Below, one piece after another: positions 34,790-45,922 of a stretch of 64,000 nt of DNA. Both the position numbers and the translations under genes were made by a program. Each line of letters starts with the position of its first letter. Position 1 is the stretch's first letter. Under the pieces are notes generated by a model, which was not told the origin of the DNA, did no database searches, and worked only from the letters and a program-made list of their open reading frames with translations. Source of the DNA: Lycium barbarum (taxonomy: Eukaryota > Streptophyta > Magnoliopsida > Solanales > Solanaceae); assembly GCF_019175385.1 (NCBI RefSeq), contig NC_083345.1:43422098-43486097 (forward strand), written 5' to 3'.

Positions 34790-36425
34790 TAAGTTTTTTT
34801 TATGATAAAACTTATACAAATAACTACCTTTTAACAGTTTCTAACAAGTTATAGCTATAAATTGAAGATTTACAATTCGTAGCTGCTTTTGGCTGTATTT
34901 CAGTTGTATCTCGCGTTTTTTAAATACAGCAAAATACAGCGTGGCTGTTGAATAAAAAAAAGTTATATTTATGGCAATAAAAATCTTTTTCAAATTATAT
35001 GATAATTTGTATTAATGGTTCCTTGATTAACGCAAACCTCGTGAGGTTCCATTACAGCTAATGTCTCTCTATCAAAATCACTCCATTCAAAAGTTTTTTG
35101 CTGATTTTTTTTGTATTCGGTTATATTTCGCGTTTTTGAAATACAAGAAAATACAAAATTTGGCAGAGTAAAAATAGGCTGTATTTATGGAACATATTCT
35201 CTTCTTTCATTTTAAATGGTAAGTCAAATTATATCAAACATGTATCACGCATAACGGCTGAAGTTCCATAACAACCCATGTTTCTCTCTCCAAATTACTC
35301 CATTCCAAACTTTTAGAAATACTTCCAAATACAGAAAAATATACACTGGAATACAATGAAATATGGTTGATTGTTTAAGAAATATAAAATTGTAGTATGC
35401 GTATATACAATGGATACAATGAAATGTATTAGAAGTTGTTTCGTAAATTAGAAATACATTGAAATATAGCGAAATATACTGAAACAGTACACTGAAATAT
35501 ACTGAAATATATTGAAACGGTACATTGAAATATAGCGAAATACACAGAAATATACTAAAACACCACAATCACAAACCCTACCAAATCACCACAACAACTG
35601 GAAAAACCCTCCTCCTTCTTCCGCCGCCTTTCTTCCGATCCATCATCCTGCTTCACTCCAAAAACCCTACCGAACCACCACAACAAACTGGAAAAAAACC
35701 TCCTCCTTCCTCCACCGCCTTTCTTCGATCCACCACTGTCCTCCTCCACTCCAAAAACCATACCGAACCACCACCAAAAACCATTAATACATGATGCATA
35801 TGGAGTTCAGATCTGAAGAACTAGAACCTTAAGGGTTTTTTACGAGTTTGGAGATGGAGATGGTAGTAATAGTGGTGGTGGTAGTGGTGGCTCCGGTAAA
35901 ACCCACTTCTCCCTCTTTTTCAGATCTGAGTGTATTCTCAGATTTGGGGTCGTTCCACCATCGTCGCTGCCACCTCATCATCATTAACAACAGGAGCAAT
36001 GGCGGTGGCATCGACGGCTTTAGCAGCAGCCGGAGTAAAGTCATGATTGTTATTCGACTGGGAAGCAGCAACAACTTGTGCAACGACGACGTTGCTACAG
36101 TTTCTACGAGCTTTAACGCGCAGTTGCCTCACGAAATTTGACTGAAGGAGAAGAGAAGTCGGAGATATAGAAAGGGAGGGAGAGAGGCGGCAGTGAGGGG
36201 AAGGGGAGAGAGGAGAGAGATTTTTTTTTAGGGTTTGGAGAAGATGATAAATCTTAAATATGTAGTGAGGGAGAATAGAGAGGTACATGTATTTCAAAAG
36301 TTATTGGACCAGTTATGAAATGTAATTTTGAAAAAATAAAGCTACAAAAATTAAATAAAAAATAAGGTAGTTATTATTCATAAATAAGTCTTAGAGATAG
36401 CTATGACAAGTAAATTTTCCTTTTT
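34790..36425. mobile_element. Inverted-ended element with tandem 'TGTATTTC' repeats, possible MULE
   Basis: The left end region (34803-34835, ATAAAACTTATACAAATAAC then TACCTTTT) is complementary to the right end region (about 36358-36395, AAGGTAGTTATTATTCATAA then ATAAGT). This indicates inverted termini about 1.6 kb apart. The centre has many copies of GAAATACA or GAAATATA-type words (35310-35560), a GC-richer CACCACCAAC stretch (35565-35790), a GGTGGT/CAGCAG part (35860-36100) and a GGGAGAGAGG run (36175-36225). The long open frames on both strands are low-complexity and have no domain. Exact ends and duplication were not fixed. Confidence 0.45.
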
Positions 36426-36495
36426 GATTTATGTGGGGCATAATTTATGGAATATTATGATGTAAAAATATAAAAATTATGCCCCGCAAAAAAAG

Positions 36496-36672
36496 TTACT
36501 CTCTCCATTTCAATTTAAGTTAATCTATTTCCTTTTTAATCTGTAACAAAAAGAATGACCTATTTTCATATTTGAAAACAATTTACATTTATGCAATGAT
36601 TTATAGTCACACAAAATATATGTCCCTCATTTTACACCAGTCAAATAAGCTTACATAAATTGAAGCTAAAGA
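36496..36672. mobile_element. Decayed Stowaway-like MITE
   Basis: CTCTCTCCATTTCAATTTAA at the left and a complementary CATAAATTGAAGC at the right, with internal TTTCCTTTTTAATCTG as in the MITE at 34048-34290. The right CTCCC end is lost, so only part is preserved. Confidence 0.5.
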
Positions 36673-37157
36673 AATATTTATTACGAGAGACAAAAATTAA
36701 AGACTAGCACAAAATGGAGCATAAGTGCAATGACCCATGTAAAATTGGACAATGGACACCAAACTGGCTAGGTCTGGGCTTCCCGCCGTTCAAACGGGCC
36801 AATTGGGAAATCTAACCAAATCACTATGAGAAATTAACGGAAATACTTATTAGGAAGAAGGTTAGTAAGTGTCTAGTTCCCTTTATCAGTATTAGTATTA
36901 GTACCCTCATGCTATCTTATTCTTCGACTTTATATTACCTATTGTTTTCTTTGCTTATTGTATCATTTATTGTTGTTACTGTTTTTTCTCCATTATTTCC
37001 AACATGGCTTCTTCACTTATTGTATTTCCTTTTCGTATCTGATTTGATATGCTTTACTTGAGCCGAGGGTTTATTGAAAACGATCTCTCTACCCTCACAA
37101 GGTAGGGATAAGATCTGCATACACACCACTCAGACACACCACTTGTAGAATTACACT

Positions 37158-37696
37158 CGGAGGCGGACCCAGAATTTTAAGACGATGGGGACACCATCAA
37201 AGTAAGATGCACGTTAGTCGAAGCATCGACTTCAAATCCTGGTTGTCTCTAATCACTATGTCCTGCAACACCGCATCATTTGAAAATTTTGTGAAACACC
37301 CATAGAACATATGTAAAACAAATATAAATGAAATGTCATAATATTTTAGAGCTCGCTCGCTGGCCTGGTGGTTTGGTGTCAAGTTATACACGTTAAGGTT
37401 CCCTGTTCGAAACCTGCCAGCAACACGTTTTGTTCCTTTTTTTTTTAACTATCAGCTTATAAAAAATGTTGCAGTCTGGACTCGAACTTGGGTCGCACGC
37501 TGGCACTCAAGGAGTAAGGGGCATGCTGACCAACTGACCCACTTTAACAGATATGTTGGAGGAGTCCTTTTAAAATATATCCCAGATCTTCAAGGTATAT
37601 ACACATATATACAGAATTTTTCCCGAAGTTAACGGTGGCACATGCCCCCCCCCCCCCCCCCCCCCCCCACACACACACCATGTAGGTCCGCCCCTG
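37158..37696. mobile_element. hAT-type MITE, TSD ATTACACT
   Basis: An 8-bp duplication ATTACACT (37150-37157 and 37697-37704) and imperfect inverted ends, CGGAGGCGGACCCA against CAGGGGCGGACCTA (11 of 14), fit the hAT superfamily. 539 bp, no transposase. Inside are two tRNA-like pieces: a GGTGGTTTGGTGTCAAGTTA ... CCTGTTCGAAACC segment on the plus strand (37352-37410), and GACTCGAACTTGGGTCG (37480-37496), which reads as a tRNA T-arm on the opposite strand. A C homopolymer lies near its right end. Confidence 0.85.
37645..37668. repeat. Poly-C tract (24 C) followed by (AC)n
   Basis: An uninterrupted run of C, then ACACACACAC, inside the hAT element. Length in the assembly may be unreliable because homopolymers are error-prone. 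Confidence 0.9.
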
Positions 37697-38050
37697 ATTA
37701 CACTGGGTATATCGATGTTGTTGTACTCAGGCGGCCAAAAGAATTATTCGAAATATTTATTTTGAAAATGTTATAATTCATATAAGTGAGTATGAGAGAT
37801 CATTTCCCCAATTATTTGTGCAAATTGGCCGAACAAATCACGTCCAAGAGATGGTAAAAAATATTGGTGACATGGTGTTCGAGTCTTTGAGCTCAATTTT
37901 TAACATCTTTAGTTATTGCATCTTTGAGCTCAAAGCCATTCATAGTTTCATGCAACACATCTAAGTGTTGTGCAATGGGTGATAGGACTACAAACCAAAG
38001 TATACGAGTAACCCCTTCAATGCACTTAATTAATTCTTAGGTGCTACAAT

Positions 38051-38251
38051 GAAGCGGATTCAGAATTTAAGTTTTATAAAATCAAAATTTTAATATTTGA
38101 TCCATTTTATTTTTAAAGTTGCGGGTTCATATACATTTACTATTTGTTACAACTTTTATGAAATTTTACACATAGATTCTTACTCCGCATGAAAAATACT
38201 GAATTCAAATGGGCCTATGGACCTGATACCAACACTCTGTATCCGTCTCCG
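38051..38251. mobile_element. Small hAT-type MITE, TSD GCTA(C)(A/C)AT
   Basis: Ends GAAGCGGATTCAG and, as complement, CGGAGACGGATACA are an imperfect inverted pair. The flanking 8-mers GCTACAAT (38043-38050) and GCTACCAT (38252-38259) differ at one base. Internal DNA includes GCGGGTTCATATACATTTAC. 201 bp and non-coding, the usual form of hAT MITEs in Solanaceae. Confidence 0.65.
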
Positions 38252-38439
38252 GCTACCATAAGATTCGTTAAGTTTTCATACCTCTAACACTATAAATCAT
38301 CTTCTTTTTTCCAATGTACACACTTCAAGCCCTTCAATTGCACTTAATTTTTGTTTTCACCATCATTGTTTGTTGAAGAAATCGTGAAAAATGAGAATAA
38401 ATTAATCTTTTAGTATGGTAAAAAAAAAAAATTAAACTA

Positions 38440-38520
38440 ACATATATATATTAAAGTTACGCATAGAGAAGGTAATGTAGCACCTCTCTATGGCCTAGAT
38501 TGCTATTTATCTTTTTTCTC
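38440..38520 (+). repeat. Second copy of a Helitron-like 5' end
   Basis: TATATATATTAAAGTTACGC then AGAAGGTAATGTAGCACCTC repeats, about 200 bp upstream and with changes, the 5' end of the Helitron at 38630. It lacks the leading TC, so it is either a decayed neighbouring Helitron end or a local duplication. Confidence 0.5.
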
Positions 38521-40739
38521 TTTTTTTTTTTTAATTTTTTCTCATTTTAAATATAATGTGTTATTATGTATTAAAAAGCCAAAAAATCACTCTCTTAATT
38601 TTATTAATTACACCTCGCCTCTTAAAACATCTATATATAATATAAAGCTAGGCATAGACAAGGTGATGTAGCACCTCTCTATGACCTCCATACCTGTTTA
38701 TCTTTTTTCTCTTTTTTTTTGACATTCTTTCCTTTCATTGATCACTCAATTTATATAGCTAAAAATATTTATTCCTCCCTTTTAAAAGTAACTGACTAGA
38801 TCAGACGCTCCCTTTTCTTTCCTCAACATGGCTGGACATGTTTTAACATAGTAATTATAATTTCAGGTACTAACTTTATGTCATGAGTTACAAAATTTAA
38901 TTTGCAGATATTGAAGGGTTCTTCCGAATTAAACATTCAACATCATTATATAATATATACTTTGACAAACTATATGTATTGGAGTAGTGAGTATGCCTCA
39001 AAGCTAAGGTTTTTGGAATTTTGTAATCTCTTTTCTTTTATGGGTGATACAATTTGGCTCTACGGGGATGTCATGCCCCGAACCATAGCCTGGACGTAAC
39101 ACGGTACTCGGTGTCTTACTGCATGTGACCGAGCGAACCATATGGCTTGCTGAATCATCATGGGGCATAACATGAAACATGATGAGCCTTAATAGAACAT
39201 GAGACATCATAATATTTAATAAAGTACTTGTATAAAACGTGAATGAGAAAATATAGTAAACAGAGCCAAAGATGGATACACAACTCTGAGTATTGACATA
39301 ACTGACCGACTAGTTTATGAAATGTAATGACCCGTTTGGTCGTTATAGCTCTTTTGGCACTTTCGCCACTTCCGAGCATTAATTGACTCACTTTTGATCC
39401 GAGGTTGACTTTTGGATAAACGGAACTTTTCCGGAGTTTCGTCCACTCCGAGAGGTCCGGATGATTGTTTAGAACATGTATTTATGATTGGTTCGATTCC
39501 TAATGCATTTTGGTGCATCTCGGGACTTTGGATGGGAAATGGAAAGTAGGTACCGGTGGTTGACTCGGTCAACGAGACCTTCGTTGAAAATTTCGAGATC
39601 ACGAGTGCGTTCGCAGCGTATTTTTGTATGGGTTTAGGTGGTCGGGTTGTGAGCAGATGGCCTCCAGAATAAGCCGAATTTTCGATTGAGACTTAGAAAA
39701 TTTATGGAAATCTGGTGTCTGGTGCCCGCAACGGCGGCACCGCCATGGCGGTGTGATGGCCACTGGGGCAGTCACAAGTGAAATAGGCTGCAGCGGTGTC
39801 CCAGCCGCCGTAGCCGCACCGCTGTAGCGGCACTCCCTCCACCGTGGCGGTCACGGGCAATGATATTTCATTTAGTGTGTCTTAAATAAGTCTTAGACCC
39901 TCATTATATCATATCTCGATATTGGAGCTTGGGAAAGCTATTCTTGGAGACAAATTGAGGAGACTCTTGGAGGTAAAACTTTGTCCAATCCTTTACTCTT
40001 CCTTAATCACAATCATCTTAGAATTCCCCTTCCGTTTTACAATCCCTTAGAGATGGAATTTGAAGAAGGGTTTTGGGAGATTTTCCCTTAGGGTCCTATA
40101 GGATAAATTGATGATGTTGATGATAAAACTTGATGAATCTAAGCTTAGTAATCATATATCTTTCACTTTTAACGTTCAATTTCGAATTTGGAGAATTAGG
40201 GTTCATACCCAATTTAGGGGCTTACCCTTGAAATCAGATTTAGACCAATTCTTGAGTTAAATCAATAATTAATGGCTGAATTATGATCATCTAGGACTTA
40301 ATTTGGTATTTTGCCTCCGAATCGCCCTTGTGGGCCCGTTTTCCCGATTTCTAGGGTTAAAATGGACCTAATTGATATCATACCAATATTAGTATCATTC
40401 TTCATGATTTCTAATATAAAGTTCGATTATGCTTAGACTATTTTGGTTCTGAGCTTCAGAGGAAGGGTAAGGTGAAAGAGTGACTTGTTGGTGTTGCGGT
40501 TCGGAAATCCAGGTAGGTTATGGTTTACCTTTGGTGAGACTTCGTATAGTGAATCACATATTTAGATTATGATGTCGGAGACAGCATGTGAACCTTCGGG
40601 TGTGAAATTGGGATGGATATTGCCTTAGGTTGGGCCCTGATATGTGTTGGGATTAGCCACCCCGCTATATGTGTTTGATTGTTCAAATGTGTTGGCTTGC
40701 TGCCATGTGTAGTTGGTAGATAACGAATGTCGCTTGTTG

Positions 40740-41290
40740 TCTTGATTTGAATAGGATTGACATACCCGTTGTAGGTATTTGAACTTTGATATATTATTGG
40801 TGTACCCACTGTTGGTACTTGAGATTAGTGATACATTATTGGCGTACCCGTTGTTGGTACTTGATTTATATATGTTGGCATACCCACTGTTGGTATTGTA
40901 ATGTGATGCATTGTTGGCGTACCCCATTGAGGTACTTGTGATATTAAGCTTGCTTGTTGATGATTGATATATGCATTGCACGCATTCCTCATATTTATCA
41001 TGCATGACCGGTATCCGGTGATGATCTCGTATCGTTGATTGAGTGGAACTAATATTTGATAAACTCTTTTACTTGAGTGATTGTGAAAAGGCCGATGTCC
41101 GAAGATCCATTCCGGAATCGTTGTTGATGTGAAACTGACACTTGATAAACTCTTTTACTTAAGCGATTGTGAGGAGGCCGATGTCCGAGGTTCAATTCCG
41201 GAATCGTTGATTTGTGAAATTGATATTTGACAGACTTTTTTTAGTGATTGTGAGGAGGCCGATGCCTGATGGTTATATTCGGGCATCGTT
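40740..41290. repeat. Tandem arrays in the chromovirus LTR
   Basis: First, 4-5 units of about 45-55 bp each with GGCGTACCCGTTGTTGGTAC or variants, where GTACC...GGTAC form a small palindrome (40755-40940). Then three units of about 85 bp with AAACTCTTTTACTTGAGTGA and GGCCGATGTCCGA ... CCGGAATCGTTG (41050-41290). The same arrays are in the 3' LTR (52730-53240) and reversed at 9680-10230. Confidence 0.8.
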
Positions 41291-41701
41291 GTTGCATGGC
41301 TAATTTCGATGTTATTCTGGAATCGTTGTTAGTGCACGGACTCTGCGGGTCCTCCAGCGTGGTGCCGGTGAGACTCCCCCCATGAGAAATTAGCTAGGGT
41401 CCCGTCTGTCTGTTGGGCAAAGATCCGGGATGGGTAGCACTTAGACTTCGCGAGTTACGCTGGGTTGTGCTACCGAGACGTCGATATTTCCGTCCGGAGT
41501 ACATGTGTACACCTCCTTTGCATGGCATGACATCACATTCATACCATTATTGCACTACATTGCATTGTGACTTGAGTGAGATGTTGTGATGACTGGATTG
41601 TGGTGATTGTGTTGTGATGATCAGATTGTGATGATTCCACCGTGGTGGTTGGTTCGGATCGGATGTACTCAAACTTATTATATTGGGGTTTAGATGTTTA
41701 C

Positions 41702-43097
41702 TGATGTGCCGCGGATTTGTGGCACATTCAGCGCCTTTTTACTATGAATTCTGGTTTTTTTCAAGTAAGTCTGGTTCTCGTTAATATGTTTTGTTGTGTT
41801 TTAGGAAAACAATGGCCCAAAAGCAAAAAGCAAAGAACAAAGGAAAAATTGGCCAGAAATGAAGAATCGACGTTCTGTCGATCAGCCGACGGACCGTCCT
41901 TCGAAGCGTTGATAAGCTCGATTTTCCAGTGATGACAAAGTTGAAGACGACAAAGGACGAAGACATCGACGAAGCGTCGAACTGATCGACGCTTCGTCGT
42001 TTGTGTAGTCAATCAGGATCTGTCAACAAGAAGAAAGAGAGACGGAATACTCGACGGAGCGTCGAACGGGTCGACGGCACCGTCGAATGGAACACATTGC
42101 TGAAGGTACAAAGGACGGAGAAATCGACGGATCGTCGAACGATCGACGGTCCGTCGATCTTGCTATCGGGGGCAATTTTTTCAGTCGCTGCTGTGCGTTT
42201 TTGGAGCCTATTTAAAGAACATTTTAGGGTTTTTTTGGCAGCCAATTTTAATTTTAACCACGTGAACAAAGTTCCATTGGTGGGTGAGCATTGAATACTC
42301 CCCTTTTGGAGCTTAGTGAAGACAACAAGATTCCATTTTTCATCATTTTTATCACACTTTGTAAGCTTTATGTCTCATTTATTGCTTACTACTTTTGAGA
42401 CTATAATGTGTGAGTAGTTTCTTTAATCAAAGTTGTGGACCCAAACGATGGGTGCTATGTAATGGGTGTCTAACATTGTGTATATATATAATGGGTTGTG
42501 ATGTGTTTTATTATTTCTCGTATTCATTGTTCGTTAGTGGTTGCAAACACTTGCTTATGCACAAACCCTAGTTTATTTGGAAAGATGAACTAGGGTGTGA
42601 TTTGAAATAATATAACAAGGACTCGAGGCGCTAACCCTCGTTTAATGAACTTGTTTAGGGATAAGATGAGTTCTACTTGGCATATTTAATCAATCTTATT
42701 TACAACTTTTCTGCATTTGGGAAAATCATGAAAAGAAATGCTTTCTAACTATTGTAAAATATTAGAAAGTGCATTAGAGATTAAGTGCATATAAAATCCC
42801 GACCGATTAGAAATATATCATATTGACACCCATAGCATAACATCTAATCATCGTGGGGACACAACTTTGGTTCTCCCAATCCAAACAAATTCCAAATACT
42901 TCAAAATAGCGAATACAAACCAAATCTCTTTTCAAACTATTTGGAATAGGATTAAAGCCTTCAAAGACTAGTATCGCATACAATTAGTACCCTTTTCTCT
43001 CCATATTCCTTGTGCGATTCGACCCCAACCTTGTTTGGGTTACTATATTTGACAACGTCCGCTTTACGCCATTAATAGGTGTAATTTAAGCGTATCA
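41702..43097. mobile_element. Solo LTR inserted in the 5' LTR, TSD TTTAC
   Basis: Absent from the 3' LTR, where sequence runs straight through GATGTTTACATAGGTGATGA. Here the perfect duplication TTTAC (41697-41701, 43098-43102) flanks a 1396-bp insert starting TGATGTGCCGCGG and ending AATTTAAGCGTATCA, i.e. TG...CA. Read on the minus strand it starts TGATACGCTTAAATTACACC and holds CAAACAAGGTTGGGGTCGAA, a block I associate with Athila-type LTRs in Solanaceae, so the native direction may be minus. No internal region: solo LTR. It holds a striking CGTCGA palindrome array. Confidence 0.88.
41866..42165. repeat. Four palindromic CGTCGA-type units
   Basis: Paired TCGACG/CGTCGA hairpins recur: ATCGACGTTCTGTCGAT (41866), GACATCGACGAAGCGTCGAA ... 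ATCGACGCTTCGTCG (about 41960-41999), CTCGACGGAGCGTCGAA ... GTCGACGGCACCGTCGAA (about 42052-42088), and ATCGACGGATCGTCGAACGA ... GACGGTCCGTCGAT (about 42122-42160). Spacing is about 85-95 bp. Each unit holds two inverted TCGACG...CGTCGA segments. Confidence 0.85.
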
Positions 43098-43667
43098 TTT
43101 ACATATGTGATGACGGATACTTGGTTATGATTATATTGTCTCGTGTTGGTTGGGTTATTTGCTTATCTGCTTTATTTTTTGAATTGTGTTAACTATGCTT
43201 AGTCGACCGATGATGCCTACCAGTACTGTTGTTTGTACTGACCTGCACTTGCTGCATTCCTTTATGAATGCAGAGCACCAGATCGGATCTACCTCTCTGA
43301 CTCGTGGCTGATCGACTCCTCAGCTTCTACTTGAGTTTTCCAGGGTGAGCATGGCATCCGCTGACCTCGAAGACTCTTCTATTGCTTATGTCTTACTTTT
43401 CTTTCAAGACGTGATTTGAGACTATTTATGTATTATTATTCAGACCTTAGTATTCGGATTTAGATGCTCTTGTATGACCAGACCAGATACTGGGGTGGAT
43501 TCATTTACTTCCGCACTTATCTATATTATCTTATATTGTGAGACTTACGTCATTTTACTTCTTCCGCTATTATTTTATTGATTGTGAATGTTGAGTTAAG
43601 GGTTTGCCTACCGAGGTGGGAAAGGTAGGTGCCCACATGACCTAGGCTAAAACGGTTCGTGGCAAGT

Positions 43668-43680
43668 TGGTATTAGAGCC
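43668..43680 (+). promoter_or_regulatory. Primer-binding site of the chromovirus
   Basis: TGGTATTAGAGCC lies 3 bases after the LTR end. It matches the plant initiator-tRNA-Met PBS (TGGTATCAGAGC) except for one C-to-T change, the direction expected of methylation decay. Confidence 0.88.
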
Positions 43681-43874
43681 CTAGGTTACCCGGTCTGTAC
43701 AAGAGCGTGTCTAGTAGAATCTTGTGGATCAGTATGATGAGCTCCGTACTTATCTGCGGGAGGCTATGGGACATTTAGGAAATCTCACTTTCTTTCTTTC
43801 CATCGTGCTACTTTATTCAAATATGTATCTAGAAAGACCAAATTGGTATCTAACTCTTATCTCTTCTCTCACAG

Positions 43875-45404
43875 ATGGTGAGGATTCGAGCTACTATGGC
43901 CCAAGGTTAGGTGTCGGAGCCCGCAGCTGCGGCTGGCACCCTGGGGCACGCTACAGTCAGAGGACGCGGCAGAGCGAGAGGCCGCGGGGCTGCCCCAGCC
44001 AGGGGTAGAGCTCCGATGGTAGGCCAGCGACGAGAGAGGTCTCCATCTCCCGAGCCCGAGTATCAGCCGGGTAGAGACCAAACCGCAGAGGATGGTGTGG
44101 CCCCAGCACAGACACATCCGGAGGTTACTTCTGACCAGGCCGTACATGACACTATGGCCAGGATTTTACTTCACCTTGTTGCCCAGCAGGCAGCCGCCGG
44201 TGTCACTACAACCGGCAGAGGTTCACAGACTAGAGTTGGGGCACAGACCCCTGAGCAGGGACCTACACGGGTAGCACATCCCACCGCAGCTATGGCTCCC
44301 CGTATTGATGCTATACCCGCCCCTGGGGAAGATATTAGGCCCATGGAAGGCGCCGTTATGACTGTTGCTGATCAGGACCTGGTGGGGAGGTTTAGGAAGT
44401 TAGAGCCACCGAGGTTCTCTGGTACTTCATCTGAGGATGCCTATGAGTTTATTCTTGATATGCATGAGTTGTTGCACCATATAGGTGTAGTGGAGACCCA
44501 CGACGTTGTTTATGTGTCCTACCAGTTTCGCGGCAACGCGAAGACATGGTGGAGGTATTTCGTGGCGTGCAAACCTGAGGGTTCTCCTCCGTTGACTTAG
44601 ATTCAGTTCTACCGAGCCTTCCTTGAGAAGTATTTTCCCCAGTCCTTGAGAAAGGCTCGTAGGGAGCGGTTTTTACACCTTGAGCAGAGGGATATGTCCT
44701 TAGAGTCTTATGTGACCCGTTTCCTCTATTTGGCCTGATACTCTACTCCGTTGATTCCTACCAAGGCTGATAGGATCAGACGCTTTGTGGGGGACTAGTG
44801 GGCTCTCTACAGATTTCTTGTCTTCAGATGAAGTCTATGGGGGCTTCCTTCCAGTCCATTATTGAGCATGCTTCTATGGTTGAGGGCGCCAAGGCTCGTA
44901 CTTTTAGTGGTAGTGACAGAAGACCACGTCAGGCTAGCAGTTTTGGGGGTTCTGGTGCGAGGGGCGTCGGTCAGTTTTCGAGGCCTCCCCAGCCCTATTC
45001 CGGTCATCCCGTGCATTTAGCATTACCGGCTCTCTCTAGTGAGCCGCCTAGGCAGACAGCTCCCGAGAGTTCGTTCTCTAGACCAGTGGATAGGGTTGCT
45101 TCATCCGAGTCTTCAGTCTCCATGTTTCAGCATTCGACTCCTCTCACTTGTTTCTCTTGCGGAGAGGTTGGGAATGTTTCCAAGAGGTGTCCCCGACCTA
45201 GGCGGGATTATCAGCCGCCGAGGACTCCTGTATCATCTGGTGGTCGAGGTGGGACTTCTCAGAGAGGCGGTGCTCAGTCAGGCCGCGGTACTTCCCATAG
45301 TTCTAGAGGTGGGACCCAGCCAGCTAGTGGTGGTACTCAGAGTTTGAGAGGGGGATCGCAGATCGGGCGTGGTGGAGCCCATTGTTACTCATTTTCTGGT
45401 AAGC

Positions 45405-45405
<1 letters not shown>
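43875..45405 (+). pseudogene. gag: gag of the chromovirus, decayed
   Basis: Starts ATGGTGAGGATTCGA at 43875, with a stop already at 43908. The frame then runs open to 44597: an Arg/Gly-rich N-terminus (RGRGRARGRGAAPARGRA), then the capsid region FRKLEPPRFSGTSSEDAYEF and NAKTWWRYF. Stops at 44598 and near 44736 and a frameshift near 44790 follow. The second part (to 45405) has a Ser/Gly/Arg-rich tail and one zinc knuckle, CFSCGEVGNVSKRC. The usual His of CCHC is Asn here, so zinc binding would be lost. Gag of this clade forms the particle and binds RNA. Confidence 0.85.
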
Positions 45406-45406
<1 letters not shown>

Positions 45407-45461
<55 letters not shown>

Positions 45462-45462
45462 T
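45407..45462. repeat. Compound microsatellite (TA)n(GA)n between gag and protease
   Basis: About 17 TA units then about 10 GA units interrupt the coding region just after the gag tail (…FSGKP). It shifts and closes the frame. It is nearly the same composite as at 18722-18767. Confidence 0.95.
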
Positions 45463-45478
45463 AGAGGCCTCAGATGCT

Positions 45479-45838
45479 GTGATCTCAAGTACCATTTTTG
45501 TCTGTCATAGAGCAGCGTTTGTGTTATTTAACCCTGGATCCACTTATTCATTTGTATCTGCATTTCATGTTATTGGTTGGGATTTGCCATGTGATAGCAT
45601 AAATATACTTGTTCATGTGTCTACTACGGTCGGAGAATCTGTAGTTGTCGATCTTGTCTACCGGTCTTGTTTGGTTACTTTTATGGGGTACGACACTTGG
45701 GTAGATTTAATGATTCTTGATATGGTGGACTTTGATATTAATTTGGATATGTCCTGGCTTTCTCCTTACTATGCAATCTTGGACTGTCACGCGAAGACAG
45801 TCACTTTAGCTATGCTGGGCATTCCTAGGCTTGATTAA
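45479..45838 (+). pseudogene. pol: Aspartic protease region of pol, active site changed
   Basis: One open stretch with the retropepsin-like motif present as VLFNPGSTYSFVS (about 45510-45550). The catalytic Asp expected in this motif is Asn, which would abolish proteolysis. Then follow a GYDTWVDLMILDMVDFDI segment and WLSPYYAILDCHAKTV, typical of the end of the protease domain in plant Ty3/gypsy elements. A stop at 45836 separates it from the reverse transcriptase. Confidence 0.85.
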
Positions 45839-45922
45839 AGAGGTACTTCTAGTCCTGCTCCGAAAAGGATCATTTCCTTCCTTCGGGCGAAGAAGTTAGT
45901 AAGAAAGGGGTGTTTAGCGTAT

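Larger units (their letters stand above)
36870..37740 (+). mobile_element. TS-type SINE split by a hAT MITE
   Basis: GAGCCGAGGGTTTATTG (37062) - CTCTCTACC - TAGGGATAAGATCTGCATAC - CACTTGTAGAATTACACT leads into the insertion. It resumes after 37697 with ATTACACTGGGTATATCGAT and ends GTTGTTGTA (37728). This is the plus-strand counterpart of the SINE at 12370-12505. The 5' part from about 36890 is T-rich and less certain. The break is explained exactly by an 8-bp duplication ATTACACT. Confidence 0.8.
39323..43664 (+). repeat. 5' LTR of the chromovirus
   Basis: TG...CA ends. Contains GCGGC/GCCGC-rich imperfect palindromes (39725-39860), short tandem arrays (40740-41290) and a 1396-bp solo LTR insertion (41702-43097). 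The region around 43250-43350 is shared with 3' LTR 53810-53910 almost base for base. Confidence 0.92.

Noticed and set aside
35525..36297. Several overlapping frames rich in Pro/Thr or Leu/Ser
   Set aside because: Low-complexity CACCAC/GGTGGT and GAGAGG DNA open on both strands; no domain and no start context.
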